Source: Rhodobacterales bacterium RIFCSPHIGHO2_02_FULL_62_130
GTDB lineage: Bacteria; Pseudomonadota; Alphaproteobacteria; Rhodobacterales; Rhodobacteraceae
Length of the DNA: 64,000 nt
Assembly (NCBI GenBank): GCA_001828855.1
Contig: MHZT01000047.1
Coordinates: 62,001 to 126,000 of the forward strand
Direction: 5' to 3'
Under the pieces are notes generated by a model that saw only the letters and a list, made by a program, of their open reading frames with translations, was not told the origin of the DNA and made no database searches. Of this stretch, positions 11,063 through 20,653 are shown in pieces. Each line of letters opens with the position of its first letter. The stretch's first letter is position 1. The position numbers and the translations under genes were made by a program.

Positions 11063-11685
11063 CCGAACGCCTCGTCAAAGGCTCCGATGCGGCCACCCAG
11101 GCCGGGCGCGCGGGCCTTGAACGGGGCCAGATCCAGCACTTCGGCCGCAATCCCCAGATCGATATGGGTGGCAATCAGCGCCGCCCCGCCCTGCGCCAGA
11201 TGCCGCCCCACCACCGCGCCAAACAGCGCCACCGAGGCCGCATCCAGCGAAATCGTCGGCTCGTCCATCACCCAGATCGGCCGCCCCGTCACCAGCAACC
11301 GCGCCAGCCCCAGCCGCCGCCGCTGCCCCGCCGACAGGTTCGCCGCGCGCCGGTCCGCCAGCGCCTCAAGGTTCATCGCCGCCAGCGCCGCGCCAACCCC
11401 GCGCGTGCCAAAGGCCCGCGCCCAGAATCCCAGATTTTCGGCCACCGTCAGCGTCGCCTTCACCCCGTCGGCATGGGCGGCATAGGCAATCGCATCCTCT
11501 CCCGCCTCGACGCGCCCCGACAAAGCCGGTTGCAACCCCGCAAGCGTCCGCAGCAGCGTGGTTTTCCCGATCCCGTTCGGCCCGCGCAGCACCAAGGCCC
11601 GCCCCGGCAGCAACCGGAACGAAACGCCCTCAAGCACCGGCACTCCGGCACGGGCAACAGCAAGATCGGTCACGCGCAATTCCAT
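11059..11685 (-). CDS. ccmA: Haem exporter ATP-binding subunit CcmA
   Basis: A 208-residue ABC ATPase with Walker [10 protein letters not shown] (about 36-44), signature [15 protein letters not shown] and Walker B PIWVMDEP. The short length and the ccmB neighbour identify it as CcmA, which powers release of holo-CcmE. The ATG at 11685 has AGGGG about 7 bases upstream; a TTG two codons further up is open but less likely. It is the first gene of ccmABCDG. The 76-base gap to the Mth938-domain gene has no obvious terminator, so co-transcription from the sec genes is possible. Confidence 0.95.
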   Translation of the reverse strand: MELRVTDLAVARAGVPVLEGVSFRLLPGRALVLRGPNGIGKTTLLRTLAGLQPALSGRVEAGEDAIAYAAHADGVKATLTVAENLGFWARAFGTRGVGAALAAMNLEALADRRAANLSAGQRRRLGLARLLVTGRPIWVMDEPTISLDAASVALFGAVVGRHLAQGGAALIATHIDLGIAAEVLDLAPFKARAPGLGGRIGAFDEAFG

Positions 11686-11761
11686 CGCCAACCCCTACCC
11701 GATGCCAGGCCTTGCGAAAAGGGGGCGCGGCACTGTGGCGCTTGGCCGCAAAGCGCGCGGT

Positions 11762-12115
11762 TCAAACCGGCAGCAGCGCCGCCGCAATCCGGCGGCCCTC
11801 GCCCAGCAGCACGTTATAGGTGCGGCAGGCGGCGGGCGTGTTCATCGGCTCGACCCCGATGCCAGCGGCCTCAAGAGCATCGCGCAGATCGCGCGGCAGA
11901 ATGGCAACCTCGGCCCCCATCCCCAGCAACAACACGTCAATCTTACCCGCCATCGCCAAGGGCGTGGCAAGATCGGTCAAGCCGCCCCACGGCCCCGCAT
12001 CCCAAGGCGTAACAAGACTGGCGCCGCGCAGCACGTGGCTGCCAACCCGGAAAAAGCCCGGCCCATAGCTTTCAATCGCAAGGGCCGCGCCATAGGTGAT
12101 TTCGGTCAGACGCAT
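11762..12115 (-). CDS. Mth938-like (DUF498) domain protein
   Basis: A 117-residue protein spanning one Mth938-like domain, the same fold as the mitochondrial complex I assembly factor NDUFAF3. A YGxGxFRVG-type block (residues about 16-26) and LLLGMGAEVAILPRDLRDALEAAGIGVEPM carry the core. The function in bacteria is not established. It starts 3 bases after secF stops and clearly belongs to the yajC-secDF transcript, an arrangement I recall as common in alphaproteobacteria. Confidence 0.85.
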   Translation of the reverse strand: MRLTEITYGAALAIESYGPGFFRVGSHVLRGASLVTPWDAGPWGGLTDLATPLAMAGKIDVLLLGMGAEVAILPRDLRDALEAAGIGVEPMNTPAACRTYNVLLGEGRRIAAALLPV

Positions 12116-12118
12116 GGC

Positions 12119-13096
12119 TCAGGCGTCGATATTGGCGAATTCGTGATCAGACCCTTTGCCGGTCTTGGGCTTGTCGCTGCGGTCCAGCCCGAAGATCAGC
12201 ACAAGGTTCTTGGCGACATAGACCGACGAATAGGTTCCCAGCACCACACCCAGAAAAATCGCAAAGCTGAAACCGCGGATCACATCGCCGCCAAAGATCA
12301 GCAAGGCCCCCAAGGCAATCAGCGTCGTCAGCGAGGTCATCAGCGTCCGGCTCAGGGTTTCGTTCACCGACAGGTTCATCACATCCTTCAGCGGCATGGT
12401 CTTGAATTTCACAAGGTTTTCCCGCAGCCGGTCAAACACCACCACCGTATCGTTGATCGAATAGCCCAGAATGGTCAGCAAAGCCGCCACGATGGTCAGA
12501 TCGAACTTCAACTGGAACAGCGCGAAAACGCCGATGGTGATGAACACGTCATGCAACAGCGCCAAAACGCCGCCAAGCGCGAACTGCCATTCGAACCGCA
12601 GCCAGATATAGGCCATCACACCGATACTGGTCGCCGCCACCGCCATGATCGAGGTCCACATCAATTCGGACGACACTTTCGGTCCAACCGACTCGACCGA
12701 GGCCACCACCAGATTGGGGTCCATCGTCACCAGTGCCACCCGCACCGTCTCCAGCGTTTCCGGTGTTACCGCCTCTGCCCCGTCCAGTGCGGCGATACGG
12801 ATCATCGCCACATGCTGATTGTCGCGGAACGACGGGTCAAACACCTCGGTGATCGCCACATCGCCCAGATCAAGCGACGACAGGGCCTCCCGATAGGCAG
12901 CCACATCCACCACCGTCGTCGATTCCGTGCGGATCGTGGTGCCGCCCTGAAAGTCGATGCCGAAGTTCAGCCCCATGACGCCCCACGCCACAAAGGACAG
13001 CACCATCAGAAGCATCGAGCCGCCAAAGGTCAGCCATTGCGCCGCAAAGAAATCGATATTGGTCTTTTCAGGTGCAAGTTTAAGACGCCATGCCAT
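12119..13096 (-). CDS. secF: Protein translocase subunit SecF
   Basis: A 325-residue RND-type membrane protein with six helices. The family blocks are visible: GIDFQGGT (about 43-50) after the first helix, and helices 4-5 with the GYSINDTVVVFDRLREN motif that carries proton-coupling acidic residues. With SecD it uses the proton gradient to drive late steps of SecYEG export. It lies 12 bases downstream of secD and 3 bases upstream of the Mth938-domain gene. Confidence 0.97.
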   Translation of the reverse strand: MAWRLKLAPEKTNIDFFAAQWLTFGGSMLLMVLSFVAWGVMGLNFGIDFQGGTTIRTESTTVVDVAAYREALSSLDLGDVAITEVFDPSFRDNQHVAMIRIAALDGAEAVTPETLETVRVALVTMDPNLVVASVESVGPKVSSELMWTSIMAVAATSIGVMAYIWLRFEWQFALGGVLALLHDVFITIGVFALFQLKFDLTIVAALLTILGYSINDTVVVFDRLRENLVKFKTMPLKDVMNLSVNETLSRTLMTSLTTLIALGALLIFGGDVIRGFSFAIFLGVVLGTYSSVYVAKNLVLIFGLDRSDKPKTGKGSDHEFANIDA

Positions 13097-13108
13097 TGCC
13101 TGCGCTCC

Positions 13109-14776
13109 TTACAAGATCATGGTTTTGGGCTGGCGCCAGTTAAGCCAGACCTCGATGAAAAAGCGCGTGACATAGATCGCGGTGAACACCGACGACACGA
13201 TGCCGATACCCAGCACGATGGCAAAGCCGCGCACCGGACCCGCGCCAAAGAAGAACAGCGCGCCTGCGGTGATCAGCGTGGTCAGGTTGGCGTCGATGAT
13301 CGCAGACAAGGCCCGCTCATAGCCCAACTCGATTGCACGGGCGGGCGATTTGGCAATCCGCAATTCCTCGCGGATACGTTCATAGACCAGCACGTTGGCA
13401 TCCACCGCCATGCCGATGGTCAGCACGATCCCCCCGATCCCCGGCAGCGTCAGCGTGCCGCCGATGGTCGAAAGTGCCGCGAAGATAAGCGCGATGTTGA
13501 TCATCAGCGCCAGATTGGCGAACAGCCCGAACAGCCCGTAAGAGGCCAGCATATACAGCGCCACCGCCGCGATGGCGACAATGCCCGCCACCGTGCCTGC
13601 GTCGATGCTGTCCTGCCCCAGTTCCGGGCCAACCGTGCGTTCTTCAAGGAAATTCATCTTGGCAGGCAGCGCCCCTGCCCGCAGCAGCACGGCAAGTTCC
13701 GTCGATTCCTCGATGGTGAAAGTGCCGGTGATAATCCCCGACCCGCCCGAGATATGGCTCTGGATCGTCGGGGCCGAGATCACTTCGCTGTCCAGCACAA
13801 TCGCAAACGGCTCACCGATGTTTTCCGCCGTGTAATCGCCAAACTTCCGCGCGCCCGAGGGGTTAAAGCGGAAAGTCACCGCTGGCCGCCCGTTCTGGTC
13901 GAACGAAGGCTGTGCATCCGTCAGTTCGTCGCCCGAAACCACGGGGGTTTCCTCGACGATGTAATAGACATCCTTTTCATCGGTCGACGGCAGCAAAAGA
14001 TTGCGCGCGCCGGCCTCAGCAGCCGGATCTGTCGTGCGGCCAACCACCGGATTGAAGGTCAGCTTTGCGGTCGTGCCGATCAGCGCCTTCAACTCTGCGG
14101 CCGAGCCGATGCCCGGCACCTGAATCAGAATCCGGTCCGTTCCCTGCCGCTGGATCGTGGGTTCGCGCGTGCCAACCTCGTCAACCCGACGCCGAATGAT
14201 TTCAAGGCTTTGCTGGATGGTGCGGCTGTCAGTGGCGGCGCGTTCCGCCTCCGACAACTCGACCACGATGTCAGCCCCGTCCACCGTAACCACGATGTCA
14301 TCCGACCCGATTCCGGTCAGCGACACCACCGGCGTGGCAAGGGCTTTGACCTTTTCCACAGCCACGGCCAGCCCGTCGACATTGGACACCGTCAGCCGCA
14401 GCACGCCCGGCACCGAGGGCTGACGCCGCACGTTGCCGACCTGATCGCGCACGTCTTTCAACGCATCGCGCACCTCGGGCCACAGCGCATCCATGCGCTG
14501 TGCATAGACATCCTCGACCTGCACTTCCGCCAGAAGATGCGCGCCGCCCCGCAGGTCAAGCCCCAGATTGACAAGCGCCGAGGGCAAAGCCCCCGGCCAT
14601 TTCGCCAGATCCGCCGCCTGATCTTCCGAGGCCACGCCTTCTGCTTTGGCAATTGCCGCCGCCGCGTCGTTATGCGCTTCGACTTCCGTGTAAAACAGGT
14701 TCGGGGCCGAGGCCAAGATCCCCCAGGCGCACAGCGCAAGGACGATCACACGCTTCCAAAGCGGCGTATGCAACAT
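13109..14776 (-). CDS. secD: Protein translocase subunit SecD
   Basis: A 555-residue RND-type protein. One N-terminal helix, then the family block NLGLDLRGGAHLL (about 68-80), a large periplasmic domain (P1) and five C-terminal helices including GMAVDANVLVYERIREE with the conserved Asp of the proton path. Pairs with SecF. It follows yajC by 11 bases in a yajC-secD-secF order that is nearly universal in proteobacteria. Confidence 0.97.
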   Translation of the reverse strand: MLHTPLWKRVIVLALCAWGILASAPNLFYTEVEAHNDAAAAIAKAEGVASEDQAADLAKWPGALPSALVNLGLDLRGGAHLLAEVQVEDVYAQRMDALWPEVRDALKDVRDQVGNVRRQPSVPGVLRLTVSNVDGLAVAVEKVKALATPVVSLTGIGSDDIVVTVDGADIVVELSEAERAATDSRTIQQSLEIIRRRVDEVGTREPTIQRQGTDRILIQVPGIGSAAELKALIGTTAKLTFNPVVGRTTDPAAEAGARNLLLPSTDEKDVYYIVEETPVVSGDELTDAQPSFDQNGRPAVTFRFNPSGARKFGDYTAENIGEPFAIVLDSEVISAPTIQSHISGGSGIITGTFTIEESTELAVLLRAGALPAKMNFLEERTVGPELGQDSIDAGTVAGIVAIAAVALYMLASYGLFGLFANLALMINIALIFAALSTIGGTLTLPGIGGIVLTIGMAVDANVLVYERIREELRIAKSPARAIELGYERALSAIIDANLTTLITAGALFFFGAGPVRGFAIVLGIGIVSSVFTAIYVTRFFIEVWLNWRQPKTMIL

Positions 14777-14787
14777 GATGTCAGATC

Positions 14788-15120
14788 TCAGGCCGCTGCA
14801 GCGGGTTCGGTTTTCGACATGACCTGCGCGATGGTGTGTTTCAGGATTTTCACCCGCACGCCCTCGGCAATCTCGACTTCCAGCACGCCATCATCGCCCA
14901 CCTTGTGAACTTTGCCGATGATGCCGCCTTGGGTCAGCACTTGGTCGCCACGACGCAGCGCCTCGACCATGGCCTTCATATCTTTCATTTTCTTTTGCTG
15001 CGGGCGGATCAGCAGGAAATACATGATCCCGAAGATCAGGACCAAGGGCAGGAACGAAGCGAAAGCGCTGCCAGCACCGGCGGCACCGGCGGTTTGCGCG
15101 AAAGCGGGGGTCACGAACAT
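14788..15120 (-). CDS. yajC: Preprotein translocase subunit YajC
   Basis: A 110-residue protein with one membrane helix containing LVLIFGIMYFLLIRPQQKK (about residues 25-43), the YajC hallmark, and a small cytoplasmic barrel domain with GDQVLTQGGIIGKV. It associates with SecDF. The start is set at the Met at 15120, with GAGAGGA 6-12 bases upstream; the frame is open six codons further. Ala-rich N-terminal sequence AFAQTAGAAGAG precedes the helix and looks signal-like. Confidence 0.94.
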   Translation of the reverse strand: MFVTPAFAQTAGAAGAGSAFASFLPLVLIFGIMYFLLIRPQQKKMKDMKAMVEALRRGDQVLTQGGIIGKVHKVGDDGVLEVEIAEGVRVKILKHTIAQVMSKTEPAAAA

Positions 15121-15513
15121 GGACGTCCTCTCTGTCATGGGGCTTTTGCCCCTGATTTGTCGGCAGGCACCCTATAGGCGGGCGCAGCGATAGGCAAGGC
15201 AGGCTGGCCTTGACTGCTAGCGCTATCCCATATGGGCAAAGAGGCGGCTTTTGCCAAGCATCCGGCGCGCGAAAAGGCGGCAGCCGGTGCCTGTCAGCCG
15301 CCCGAAACAGGCAGGCCGCCCCCAGCGGCACCTGTTGGCCCCCACGCGACAGGGCTGGCCGGTTGCGGGCAGATGTTAATATCAGATGAACGCGCCCATT
15401 TTAACCCGTTGATTCTGTTGATTCCAGAAAAGTCCCGCCTTTGGACCACCCATCTTTCCCTTTGCCGCCAAATCGGGCATAACCCGACCACTCCTATGAC
15501 AAGAGGCCAGCCC
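15121..15513. other. Divergent yajC/serS intergenic region, no gene seen
   Basis: These 393 bases separate yajC (leftward) and serS (rightward) and must hold both promoters. The plus-strand frame is open from 15232 into serS, but the translation is low-complexity and unlike SerS. A direct repeat GTTGATTCT-GTTGATTCC lies at 15408-15425, about 90 bases before serS. I see no tRNA, riboswitch or convincing -35/-10 pair. Confidence 0.5.
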
Positions 15514-16803
15514 ATGCACGATATCCGCCTGATCCGCGAGAACCCCGCCGCCTTCGAGGCCGCCCTTTCCCGCCGCGGCCTGTCGGGCATCGCCTCGCAA
15601 GTCCTGACCCTTGACGAGTCCCGCCGCGCCAAGATTTTGGCCGCCGAAACCGCGCAGGCCGAAATGAACGCCCTGTCGAAAAAGGCCGGTGCCGCCAAGG
15701 CCAGCGGGGACACTGCCGGATTTGAAGCGATCCGCGCCGAGGTGGCCGATCTCAAGGCCAATGTCGCCGCCATGACCACCGAGGCCGACAGCTTGGACCG
15801 CGATCTGCGGAACCTGCTGCTGACGATCCCCAACCTACCGCTGGACGTGGTTCCCGATGGCAAGGACGAGGACGACAACATCGAAATCCGCCGCTGGGGC
15901 AACCCGCGCAATTTCGACTTCACCCCGAAGGAACACTTCGACATCGCAGGCGTAAAGCCGGGGATGGATTTTGAAACGGCGGCCAAACTGTCCGGCTCGC
16001 GCTTTGTCGTCCTGAAAGGCGCCGTGATCCGCGTCCACCGCGCCCTGTCGCAGTTCATGCTGGACACCCATATCGAAGAACATGGCCTGCAGGAAACCTG
16101 GACTCCGGTTCTTGTGAAAGAAGAGGCGATGTATGGCACGAACCAGCTGCCGAAATTCGCCGAGGACAGCTATCAGACCACCAACGGCTGGTGGCTGATC
16201 CCGACATCCGAGGTGACACTGACCAACTCGGTCGCAGGCGATATTCTGGACGAGGCGGCTTTGCCGATCCGCATGACCGCCCACACCCAATGCTTCCGCT
16301 CCGAAGCAGGGTCGGCGGGCAAGGACACCACCGGCATGCTGCGCCAGCACCAGTTCGAAAAGGTCGAGATGGTGACGATCTGTACCCCCGACACCGCGCT
16401 GGATGAACATGACCGCATGACTGCTTGCGCCCAAGCCATCCTTGAGAAACTGGGCATCCCCTACCGCACCATTGTGCTTTGCACCGGCGACATGGGCTTT
16501 GGCGCGCAGAAGACCCATGACCTTGAGGCATGGCTGCCCGGCCAGAACAAATACCGCGAGATTTCCTCGGTTTCCACCTGCGGCCAGTTTCAGGCCCGCC
16601 GCATGAACGCCCGCTTCCGCCCCGCCGGCGGCAAGCCCGAGTTTGTGGCGACGCTGAACGGCTCGGGTCTGGCGGTGGGGCGCTGCCTGATCGCGGTGCT
16701 GGAGAACGGGCAGCAGGCGGATGGCTCGGTTGACCTTCCGGCGGTGCTGCATCCCTATCTGGGGGGTAAGACCCGGATTTCGGCGCACGGTGCTTTGGTC
16801 TGA
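15514..16803 (+). CDS. serS: Serine-tRNA ligase
   Basis: A 429-residue class II aminoacyl-tRNA synthetase. The N-terminal coiled-coil arm (about residues 30-100) reads [20 protein letters not shown] at its start and grips the long variable arm of tRNA-Ser. The catalytic core holds motif 2 ([20 protein letters not shown], about 265-284) and motif 3 near [14 protein letters not shown]. The ATG at 15514 follows AAGAGG at normal distance and begins exactly at the family N-terminus; the upstream open frame is not conserved. It is monocistronic with a strong hairpin behind it. Confidence 0.97.
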   Translation: MHDIRLIRENPAAFEAALSRRGLSGIASQVLTLDESRRAKILAAETAQAEMNALSKKAGAAKASGDTAGFEAIRAEVADLKANVAAMTTEADSLDRDLRNLLLTIPNLPLDVVPDGKDEDDNIEIRRWGNPRNFDFTPKEHFDIAGVKPGMDFETAAKLSGSRFVVLKGAVIRVHRALSQFMLDTHIEEHGLQETWTPVLVKEEAMYGTNQLPKFAEDSYQTTNGWWLIPTSEVTLTNSVAGDILDEAALPIRMTAHTQCFRSEAGSAGKDTTGMLRQHQFEKVEMVTICTPDTALDEHDRMTACAQAILEKLGIPYRTIVLCTGDMGFGAQKTHDLEAWLPGQNKYREISSVSTCGQFQARRMNARFRPAGGKPEFVATLNGSGLAVGRCLIAVLENGQQADGSVDLPAVLHPYLGGKTRISAHGALV

Positions 16804-16810
16804 GGGCGGA

Positions 16811-16843
16811 GCCTCCGGCGGGGATATTTAAGAACAGATGAAA
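16811..16843 (+). repeat. Gene-end intergenic element (GGATATTT family), copy c
   Basis: Reads GCCTCCGGCGGGGATATTTA followed by AGAACAGATGAAA, seven bases after the serS stop and in the serS orientation. It is the CGGCGGGG subtype. Confidence 0.6.
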
Positions 16844-16848
16844 TGGAA

Positions 16849-16882
16849 ACGGCCAGTCCCTTGGGGCTGGCCGTTTTCTTTT
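16849..16882. terminator. Terminator between convergent serS and der
   Basis: Stem ACGGCCAG/CTGGCCGT (16849-16856 with 16867-16874) followed by TTTTCTTTT on the plus strand: a classical intrinsic terminator for serS. The stem also works for der on the other strand, where A-rich bases give a weaker U-tract. Confidence 0.85.
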
Positions 16883-16886
16883 GGGG

Positions 16887-18359
16887 TTAGTCTTTCTTGA
16901 CCTGATGGCCGACGTGTTTGCGCAACCGGCTGGGCGTGTGGAACTTCTGGCCCTTGAAGGGATTCTTGTCGCCCTGTCCGCGGAAGGTCAGGCGGATCGG
17001 CGTGCCGGGCATGTCGAAATGCTCACGCAAGCCGTTCACCAGATAGCGGCGATAGCTGTCGGGCATGTCGTCGGGGTGCGAACACATCGCGATGAACCCC
17101 GGCGGGCGCTGTTTCACCTGCGTCATATAGCGCAGCTTGATCCGACGGCCCTGCGGCGCCGGTGGCGGGTGGGATTCGACCATCGCCCCCAGCCATGTGT
17201 TCAGCCGCGCCGTCGGAACACGGCGGTTCCACACCGCATGGGCCTTGATGATGGCGTCATGCAGGCGGTCAAGGCCGCGCCCCGTCTTGCCCGAGACGGT
17301 GATCATCGGCGCACCGCGCAACTGCGGCAATAGACGCTCGAACATCTCTTTCAGTTCGGCCAGCTTTTCCTGCTTTTCGTCCTCAAGATCCCATTTGTTG
17401 ATGGCAACTACCACCGCACGGCCTTCGGTCTCGGCAAAGTCGGCAATCCGCAGGTCTTGCACCTCGAAGGGGATTTCGACGTCCAGCAGAACCACCACCA
17501 CCTCGGCAAAGCGCACGGCGCGGATGCCATCGGAGACGGACAGCTTTTCCAGCTTTTCGGAAATGCGGGCCTTTTTCCGCATACCCGCCGTGTCGAAAAT
17601 CTTGATCGGCGTGCCCATCCAACTGGTGCGGACCGAGATCGCATCGCGGGTGATCCCGGCCTCGGGGCCGGTCAGCAGGCGATCAAAGCCAAGGATCTTG
17701 TTGATCAGCGTCGATTTTCCGGCATTGGGCCGCCCGATCACCGCGATTTGCAGCGGCTTTTTCTCGGTGGGTTTGTAGGCTTCGGTGTCTTCTTCAACCT
17801 CGGCATCCTCTTCGGCGATGTCGAGATCGACGTCGGGGGTATTCTCGGCCTCACGCTCGGCAAATTCGCCTTCCAGCGGTTTCAGCAGACGATAGAGATC
17901 GTCCATGCCTTCGCCGTGTTCGGCAGAAAGCCGCACGGGTTCGCCCAGACCAAGGCTCCAGCCCTCCAGCGCGCCCGCATCGCCTGCCTTGCCCTCGGCC
18001 TTGTTCACACCCAAGATCACCCGTGCGCCTTTTTTGCGCAGGATATCGGCAAAGGTTTCGTCCGAAGGTGTCACGCCAACGCGCCCGTCGATCAGGAACA
18101 GGCTGACATCAGCCATATCGACCGCGCGTTCAGTCAGGCGACGCATCCGGCCTTGCAAACTGTCGTCGGTGACCTCTTCCAGACCCGCCGTGTCGATCAC
18201 GGTAAAGCGCAGGTCGAACAGCTTGGCGTCCCCCTCGCGCAAATCACGCGTCACACCGGGCTGGTCATCGACCAACGCCAGTTTGCGCCCGACAAGGCGA
18301 TTGAAGAGGGTGGATTTGCCCACATTGGGGCGGCCCACGATGGCGAGGGTAAAGCTCAT
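16887..18359 (-). CDS. der: GTPase Der (EngA), ribosome biogenesis
   Basis: A 490-residue protein with two tandem G domains. G1 motifs are GRPNVGKST (about 9-17) and GRPNAGKST (about 212-220). DTAGLEE and DTAGMRKK are the two G3 regions, and NKAEG and NKWDLED the two G4 regions. An acidic linker rich in E and D separates the domains (about residues 180-205), and a KH-like C-terminal domain follows. Der is needed for 50S maturation. It lies 48 bases downstream of bamB, and the der-bamB-yfgM order matches that of E. coli. Confidence 0.97.
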   Translation of the reverse strand: MSFTLAIVGRPNVGKSTLFNRLVGRKLALVDDQPGVTRDLREGDAKLFDLRFTVIDTAGLEEVTDDSLQGRMRRLTERAVDMADVSLFLIDGRVGVTPSDETFADILRKKGARVILGVNKAEGKAGDAGALEGWSLGLGEPVRLSAEHGEGMDDLYRLLKPLEGEFAEREAENTPDVDLDIAEEDAEVEEDTEAYKPTEKKPLQIAVIGRPNAGKSTLINKILGFDRLLTGPEAGITRDAISVRTSWMGTPIKIFDTAGMRKKARISEKLEKLSVSDGIRAVRFAEVVVVLLDVEIPFEVQDLRIADFAETEGRAVVVAINKWDLEDEKQEKLAELKEMFERLLPQLRGAPMITVSGKTGRGLDRLHDAIIKAHAVWNRRVPTARLNTWLGAMVESHPPPAPQGRRIKLRYMTQVKQRPPGFIAMCSHPDDMPDSYRRYLVNGLREHFDMPGTPIRLTFRGQGDKNPFKGQKFHTPSRLRKHVGHQVKKD

Positions 18360-18407
18360 TTCATGCGTCCGACGATAAACAAGCGCATCCCTTACACGGG
18401 ACAGGCC

Positions 18408-19757
18408 TTAACGGAAAGCGTGAAGTTGCCCCTTCTTGCTGACAACGAACAGCAAGCCCTGTGCAAGCGCCGGAGCCGAGGCCGCACCGCCCGCAATATC
18501 GGCCTGCCCCACCAGCGCGCCATTGGCCGGATCGAACAGGCGCAACAGCCCGTCAGACGAGGCCACAATAATCCGCCCGCCCGCCAGAACCGGCCCGTAA
18601 TGGGCGAAGATGCCCTTGCGTTTCTTCACCTTGTCCTTGACGAAATAGGGCATCTCGGTGGACCAGATCACCGCGCCCGTCGCGGCATCCAGCCGCACCA
18701 GACGCGCCTGATCATTGACGACGAACACGGAACCGCCCACCACCAGCGGCGGGTTCAACGCGCCTTCGGAGGCTGTCCACAGGCGCTTGCCGGTCGCAGA
18801 GTCAATGGCAACGGTGCGGCCACCGGCCGAGCCTGCATAGATCACGCCGCCCGACAGCACCGGATCACCGGTGATCCCGCCCATTGATCCGGTTGGAATC
18901 CCCAGACGCTGACCGGCCACCGCCGCAACCCAGAGCCTTTCGTCACCGGCTTTGTTGATGGCCACCAACTCGCCACTGGGATAGGGGAAGATCACGGCGG
19001 CATCGTCCACCGCAGGCGATCCCTCGCCCACCATGCCGGACGAATCCGGGCTGCCCTGAATCTGCCACTGAATCTTGCCAGTGTCCGCCGCCACCGCCAT
19101 GGCCCCGCCATCGCGGCCTACGGCATAGACCACATTGCCCTCAACGGCAGGCGCACCGACCGCCGGAGTTGCCATACGCTGACGCCAGACCACAGCACCG
19201 CTGGCCGCATCAAGTGCCACCAACTCGCCATAGCCGGTCGTGGCATAGACGCGCGCGCCCATGGCCGCAACGCCTCCGCCCGAGACATTGCCGCCACGGT
19301 CAAAATCGGCGGTCAGATCGCTGGACCACAGCAAGGCGCCCGCCGTGGACACCGCCGAAACGGTCGAGCGCGCATCCATCACAAAGACCTTGCCGCCCGA
19401 GACAACGGGGCTGGACGCGCCGCGGTTGGCACGGCTGTTACCGGCACCGATCTTGACGCTCCACACCTGCAAGGGGGCCGCAGACAGCGTCCCGTGCGGG
19501 CCGTCATGGCGCACCGAGCCGCCGCGATGCGTCCAGTCAGCGTTCGATTGCATTGCGGGCAACGAGATCGCGACAGACTGATTTTCGGGATACTCCGGCG
19601 GGGCCACCGGCGCGGGTTCGCCTTCGACCGGAATCGAATCTTCTAGCGGGGCGCGCACTGGAAAGCGCTCACCCTCAAGGATGACCTCGCGCTCGCATCC
19701 GGCCAATGCCGTGAAAAGTGCCAGCCCTGCGATCCCGAATTTCGTCGACGTTTTCAC
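18408..19757 (-). CDS. bamB: Outer-membrane assembly lipoprotein BamB
   Basis: A 449-residue lipoprotein: signal sequence with lipobox LAGC (C21), a Pro/Glu-rich linker (about 25-65), and an eight-bladed PQQ-like beta-propeller with repeated GxVxALDAxxGxxxW units (for example LVALDAASGAVVWRQR and VRLDAATGAVIWSTE). BamB scaffolds BamA in the BAM complex for porin insertion. The start codon is GTG at 19757, with AGGGG about 9 bases upstream. It sits between yfgM and der in one transcription unit. Confidence 0.93.
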   Translation of the reverse strand: MKTSTKFGIAGLALFTALAGCEREVILEGERFPVRAPLEDSIPVEGEPAPVAPPEYPENQSVAISLPAMQSNADWTHRGGSVRHDGPHGTLSAAPLQVWSVKIGAGNSRANRGASSPVVSGGKVFVMDARSTVSAVSTAGALLWSSDLTADFDRGGNVSGGGVAAMGARVYATTGYGELVALDAASGAVVWRQRMATPAVGAPAVEGNVVYAVGRDGGAMAVAADTGKIQWQIQGSPDSSGMVGEGSPAVDDAAVIFPYPSGELVAINKAGDERLWVAAVAGQRLGIPTGSMGGITGDPVLSGGVIYAGSAGGRTVAIDSATGKRLWTASEGALNPPLVVGGSVFVVNDQARLVRLDAATGAVIWSTEMPYFVKDKVKKRKGIFAHYGPVLAGGRIIVASSDGLLRLFDPANGALVGQADIAGGAASAPALAQGLLFVVSKKGQLHAFR

Positions 19758-19815
19758 CGCTTCGGCCCCTTTGTTGCCTTATCCCTTTGGCCCGCCATCC
19801 GGCGCACCGCCGCCA

Positions 19816-20481
19816 TTATCCCTGTGCCGCGTCCTTGATCTCGGGCGGCGTGCCACCCAAGGCGGTGATCATCTGCCCCGCGCGCCGTTTCAGGCTGACA
19901 GGGGCTTCCTGATCCTGCATCAAGGCGGCAAGAGCGGCAATCGCCTCATCTTTCTTGCCATCCTCGATCAGAAGATAGGCGAGTTGTTCCTGTGCCAGCG
20001 TCCGGAAAGCGCGGCCGGGTGCAGCGATGCTTTCCAGAGCGGCACGACGGTCTGCAAGCGGGCTGTCCGCCCCCGCCACCATCACGCGCCGCACCACGGC
20101 CAAATCACGGTAGAGCTGCGGTTGGGTGGCATCGGCGATCAAGACATCCAAAGCGGCCAGCGCCCCGGCCTTGTCGGCAGCAGGGTCCGAGGCCAGCATC
20201 AGGGCCTTTATGGCGGCCTGCAATCCATCCACCGGCACGGAAGCCACAGCCGCCACGCGGTCTTCGGGCGCGCCCAGATCCATCGCATCCAGCATCGCAT
20301 CGCCAAAGGCCTGCGCCCGCGCCGTTTCACGCGATTTTTGCCATTCGTTCCAAGCCGCACCGCCCACGATCAGCGCGACCAGAACAGCGCCGATCCATCC
20401 GTATTTGCGAAATATCGCAAAAAGCCGGTCGCGGCGGACCTCTTCGGTTACTTCATCGATGAAGCTGTCGGGATTGCTCAA
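19816..20481 (-). CDS. YfgM-like TPR membrane protein
   Basis: A 221-residue protein with a cytoplasmic N-terminus (SNPDSFIDEVTEEVRRDRLF), one membrane helix (about 28-45) and a periplasmic helical TPR-like region. This is the architecture of YfgM, the SecYEG-associated chaperone partner. The start is best placed at a TTG at 20481: AAGGAG lies 8 bases upstream, while the more distant GTG at 20505 has no good ribosome site. It is the first gene of the yfgM-bamB-der unit. Confidence 0.83.
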   Translation of the reverse strand: MSNPDSFIDEVTEEVRRDRLFAIFRKYGWIGAVLVALIVGGAAWNEWQKSRETARAQAFGDAMLDAMDLGAPEDRVAAVASVPVDGLQAAIKALMLASDPAADKAGALAALDVLIADATQPQLYRDLAVVRRVMVAGADSPLADRRAALESIAAPGRAFRTLAQEQLAYLLIEDGKKDEAIAALAALMQDQEAPVSLKRRAGQMITALGGTPPEIKDAAQG

Positions 20482-20653
20482 ACCTGCCACTCCTTGCCGT
20501 TGCACCTGTCTTACACGTCAACTGCGCGCCTTGCCAAGCCCCGCCCCAGCGAGAAGGCCCGCAATCCCCCGGATGCCGCCGTGATTGTGTCCAAGTTTGA
20601 CCTTATTTGAATGAAATGCTGGACTTTGGATTGCCCGACGCGGACCCTGTGCC

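Noticed and set aside
11558-14908. A 1116-codon plus-strand frame opposite secDF and neighbours
   Set aside because: It runs across four well-identified minus-strand genes; the His/Gln/Arg-rich translation is a typical antisense shadow.
15121-15513. Riboswitch or T-box leader for serS
   Set aside because: No conserved T-box bulge or terminator/antiterminator pair could be found, and T-boxes are not expected in alphaproteobacteria.
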